This document shows, in pieces, positions 62,961 through 64,000 of a stretch of DNA of 64,000 nucleotides (positions within the stretch are counted from its first letter, which is position 1; each line of letters starts with the position of its first letter). The DNA is taken from the NCBI GenBank assembly GCA_905250075.1, contig CAJNOP010000109.1, positions 124,001-188,000 on the forward strand, written 5' to 3'. The position numbers and the translations under genes were made by a program. This DNA is from Rotaria sp. Silwood1. Its lineage: Eukaryota > Rotifera > Eurotatoria > Philodinida > Philodinidae. Under the pieces are notes generated by a model that did not search any database, was not told where the DNA came from, and worked only from the letters and a program-made list of their open reading frames with translations.

Positions 62961-63499
62961 AAGTAAACATTGTGCATGACAGTATTTTATTTGGCGGTGC
63001 GATAGTTGTAGTCGTAGTAGTGGCTAAAGGAATAGATTGAGTTATCGTTAAGTTTAAAACTTCATGTTCCGTATAGTATCATTGTAACACGTTGGTAAGT
63101 GGGCTACAGTTTCTTTTTCAATTGCTTTATAGAATACTCCTATCAGCTCCAGATACAATACAGACTAGGTTTAGAATTCGAAAATCAATACTTTGAAATT
63201 ATTTATCTATTCCACTAAAATGAATGAAGACATATCCTGTTGTATGAAAATCAGAGCTAAATACTGACTTTATAGTCTGAAATCCGTTGTTCCTAACTTA
63301 GAGTTACTCTGACTTAGACTTCCAAGTAGCTGTGACGTATTTAGAGAAGGCTTAACCTCCCTCCTATAAGAAGTTGGACCTGGTCCTCTACGAAAATTTC
63401 TATTTTTTATTTTAATACTCAGCAAACATATCATTTTCAGCAAGAGGTCTTGTGTGCTTTATTCCTATCTGATAGAATATCGAAGGATAGTCAATGATG
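62961..63499. other. Intergenic DNA with a coding-like patch
   Basis: Mostly non-coding. On the minus strand from about 63401 to 63270 an open frame reads RNFRRGPGPTSYRREVKPSL followed by a serine/leucine/asparagine-rich stretch and a TAA. It is less A+T-rich than its surroundings and could be an exon, but it has no recognised domain and no clear partner exon. Confidence 0.3.
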
Positions 63500-63656
63500 T
63501 TGTGGGTGTGACCATGACTGTAGAGTGTGGGTGGGTGAGTGTCGGTGTGTGAGGGTGCGTGTAAGGTGTGTACGGATGTGAGGAATGAGGTGTGTGGGTG
63601 TGGGTGTATTCTTCGAAAGCATCTTTATACACCCACACCCACGCCCCAATCCCATA
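63500..63656. repeat. Telomere-like inverted array, largest G/T arm
   Basis: The G/T arm spans 63500-63608 with many GTGTGGG and GGTGTG units, ending GTGTGGGTGTGGGTGTAT. A 17-bp spacer containing TTCGAAAG is followed by a C/A arm at 63627-63656 starting ATACACCCACACCC. The inner 14 bp of the two arms are exact inverted copies. Confidence 0.85.
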
Positions 63657-63837
63657 CTTCCTCAAGTGAATACAATTGTAACAAAATCACACTCAGGAAA
63701 TTCAGAAACATGAAATAGTGATACAGATCCAGTATACCAAACGATCTTCCTGAAAAAGATTCCCTGGCAAACTTGAAAAAACACTATCCATAGAACATTT
63801 CAGCTCCTGAAGAAACCGATTTCAACAGTTCCAGTGA

Positions 63838-63948
63838 AAAATATTCACTGATTTCAATCGGATTTCTCTGCAACAAAATCAAAATTATCAATCGATTTTA
63901 ATTTTGATTTTGTTGCAGAGAAATCCAATTGAAATCAGTGAATATTTT
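63838..63948. repeat. Near-perfect long hairpin (50-bp arms)
   Basis: The left arm 63838-63887 and right arm 63899-63948 are complementary at 49 of 50 positions (one C/A mismatch, 63859 against 63927) around an 11-nt loop. The outer edges extend with weaker pairing. There is no coding capacity. It resembles a foldback element or a small-RNA precursor. The near identity of the arms implies recent origin or selection. Confidence 0.8.
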
Positions 63949-64000
63949 GCACTCGGAATGTGATATAAGACACCGGCAGTTATCTCGACAGAAAAAGAAC

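Overview
The window looks like nuclear DNA of a bdelloid rotifer. The grounds are short introns (mostly 50-75 nt, GT..AG), A+T-rich intergenic DNA, and a gene set typical of bdelloids: two RSE-class ADP-ribosyltransferases (ARTs), F-box/leucine-rich-like genes, a short NHL-repeat protein and a lineage-specific rhodopsin-like receptor. G-rich tracts of TGTGGG units match what I recall as the bdelloid telomere repeat. The identification is an inference from protein content and was not tested by a search.

Layout. 0-4 kb: a broken F-box/LRR-like fragment (-), two blocks of a 52-bp palindromic minisatellite, and a five-exon conserved gene of unknown function (+) with one in-frame stop. 5-6 kb: an intact carbonyl-reductase-like SDR (+). 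9-10 kb: an F-box gene (-) with a frameshift in a run of nine T. 13.5-15.6 kb: a three-exon ADP-ribosylglycohydrolase (+). 17.7-18.8 kb: an intronless GPCR (+). 20.4-21.3 kb: an ART gene (-). 21.9-24.0 kb: a divergent five-exon Hsp70 (-). 27.1-28.0 kb: a second ART gene (+). 29.8-30.8 kb: an NHL-repeat protein (+). 32.2-33.4 kb: a two-exon gene (-) joining a U-box to a Rab-like GTPase that ends in CC. 37.0-37.3 kb: a small two-EF-hand protein (-). After 37.3 kb I find no convincing gene.

From about 45.0 to 62.6 kb lies a continuous satellite of about 190 divergent monomers of roughly 93 bp, with frayed edges beginning near 43.7 kb. It has higher-order structure: a marker monomer recurs mainly every 464 bp (5 monomers) or 560 bp (6 monomers) on the left, and an 8-monomer period of about 740 bp appears near 58.7-60.2 kb. 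Scattered through the rest of the window are about 15 small loci in which a G/T-rich TGTGGG-like arm is followed, after a short unrelated spacer, by a C/A-rich arm. The order is almost always G-arm then C-arm, the geometry of a head-to-head telomere junction in miniature. The last 200 bp hold a nearly perfect 50-bp-arm hairpin.

Functional links. The hydrolase and the two ARTs are opposing activities on ADP-ribosylation within 15 kb. The Hsp70, F-box and U-box genes are all linked to protein quality control or ubiquitin, but nothing in the sequence shows that any of these genes are co-regulated. The most distinctive items are the U-box/Rab fusion, the telomere-like inverted arrays, the higher-order satellite and the Hsp70 with altered ATPase residues.
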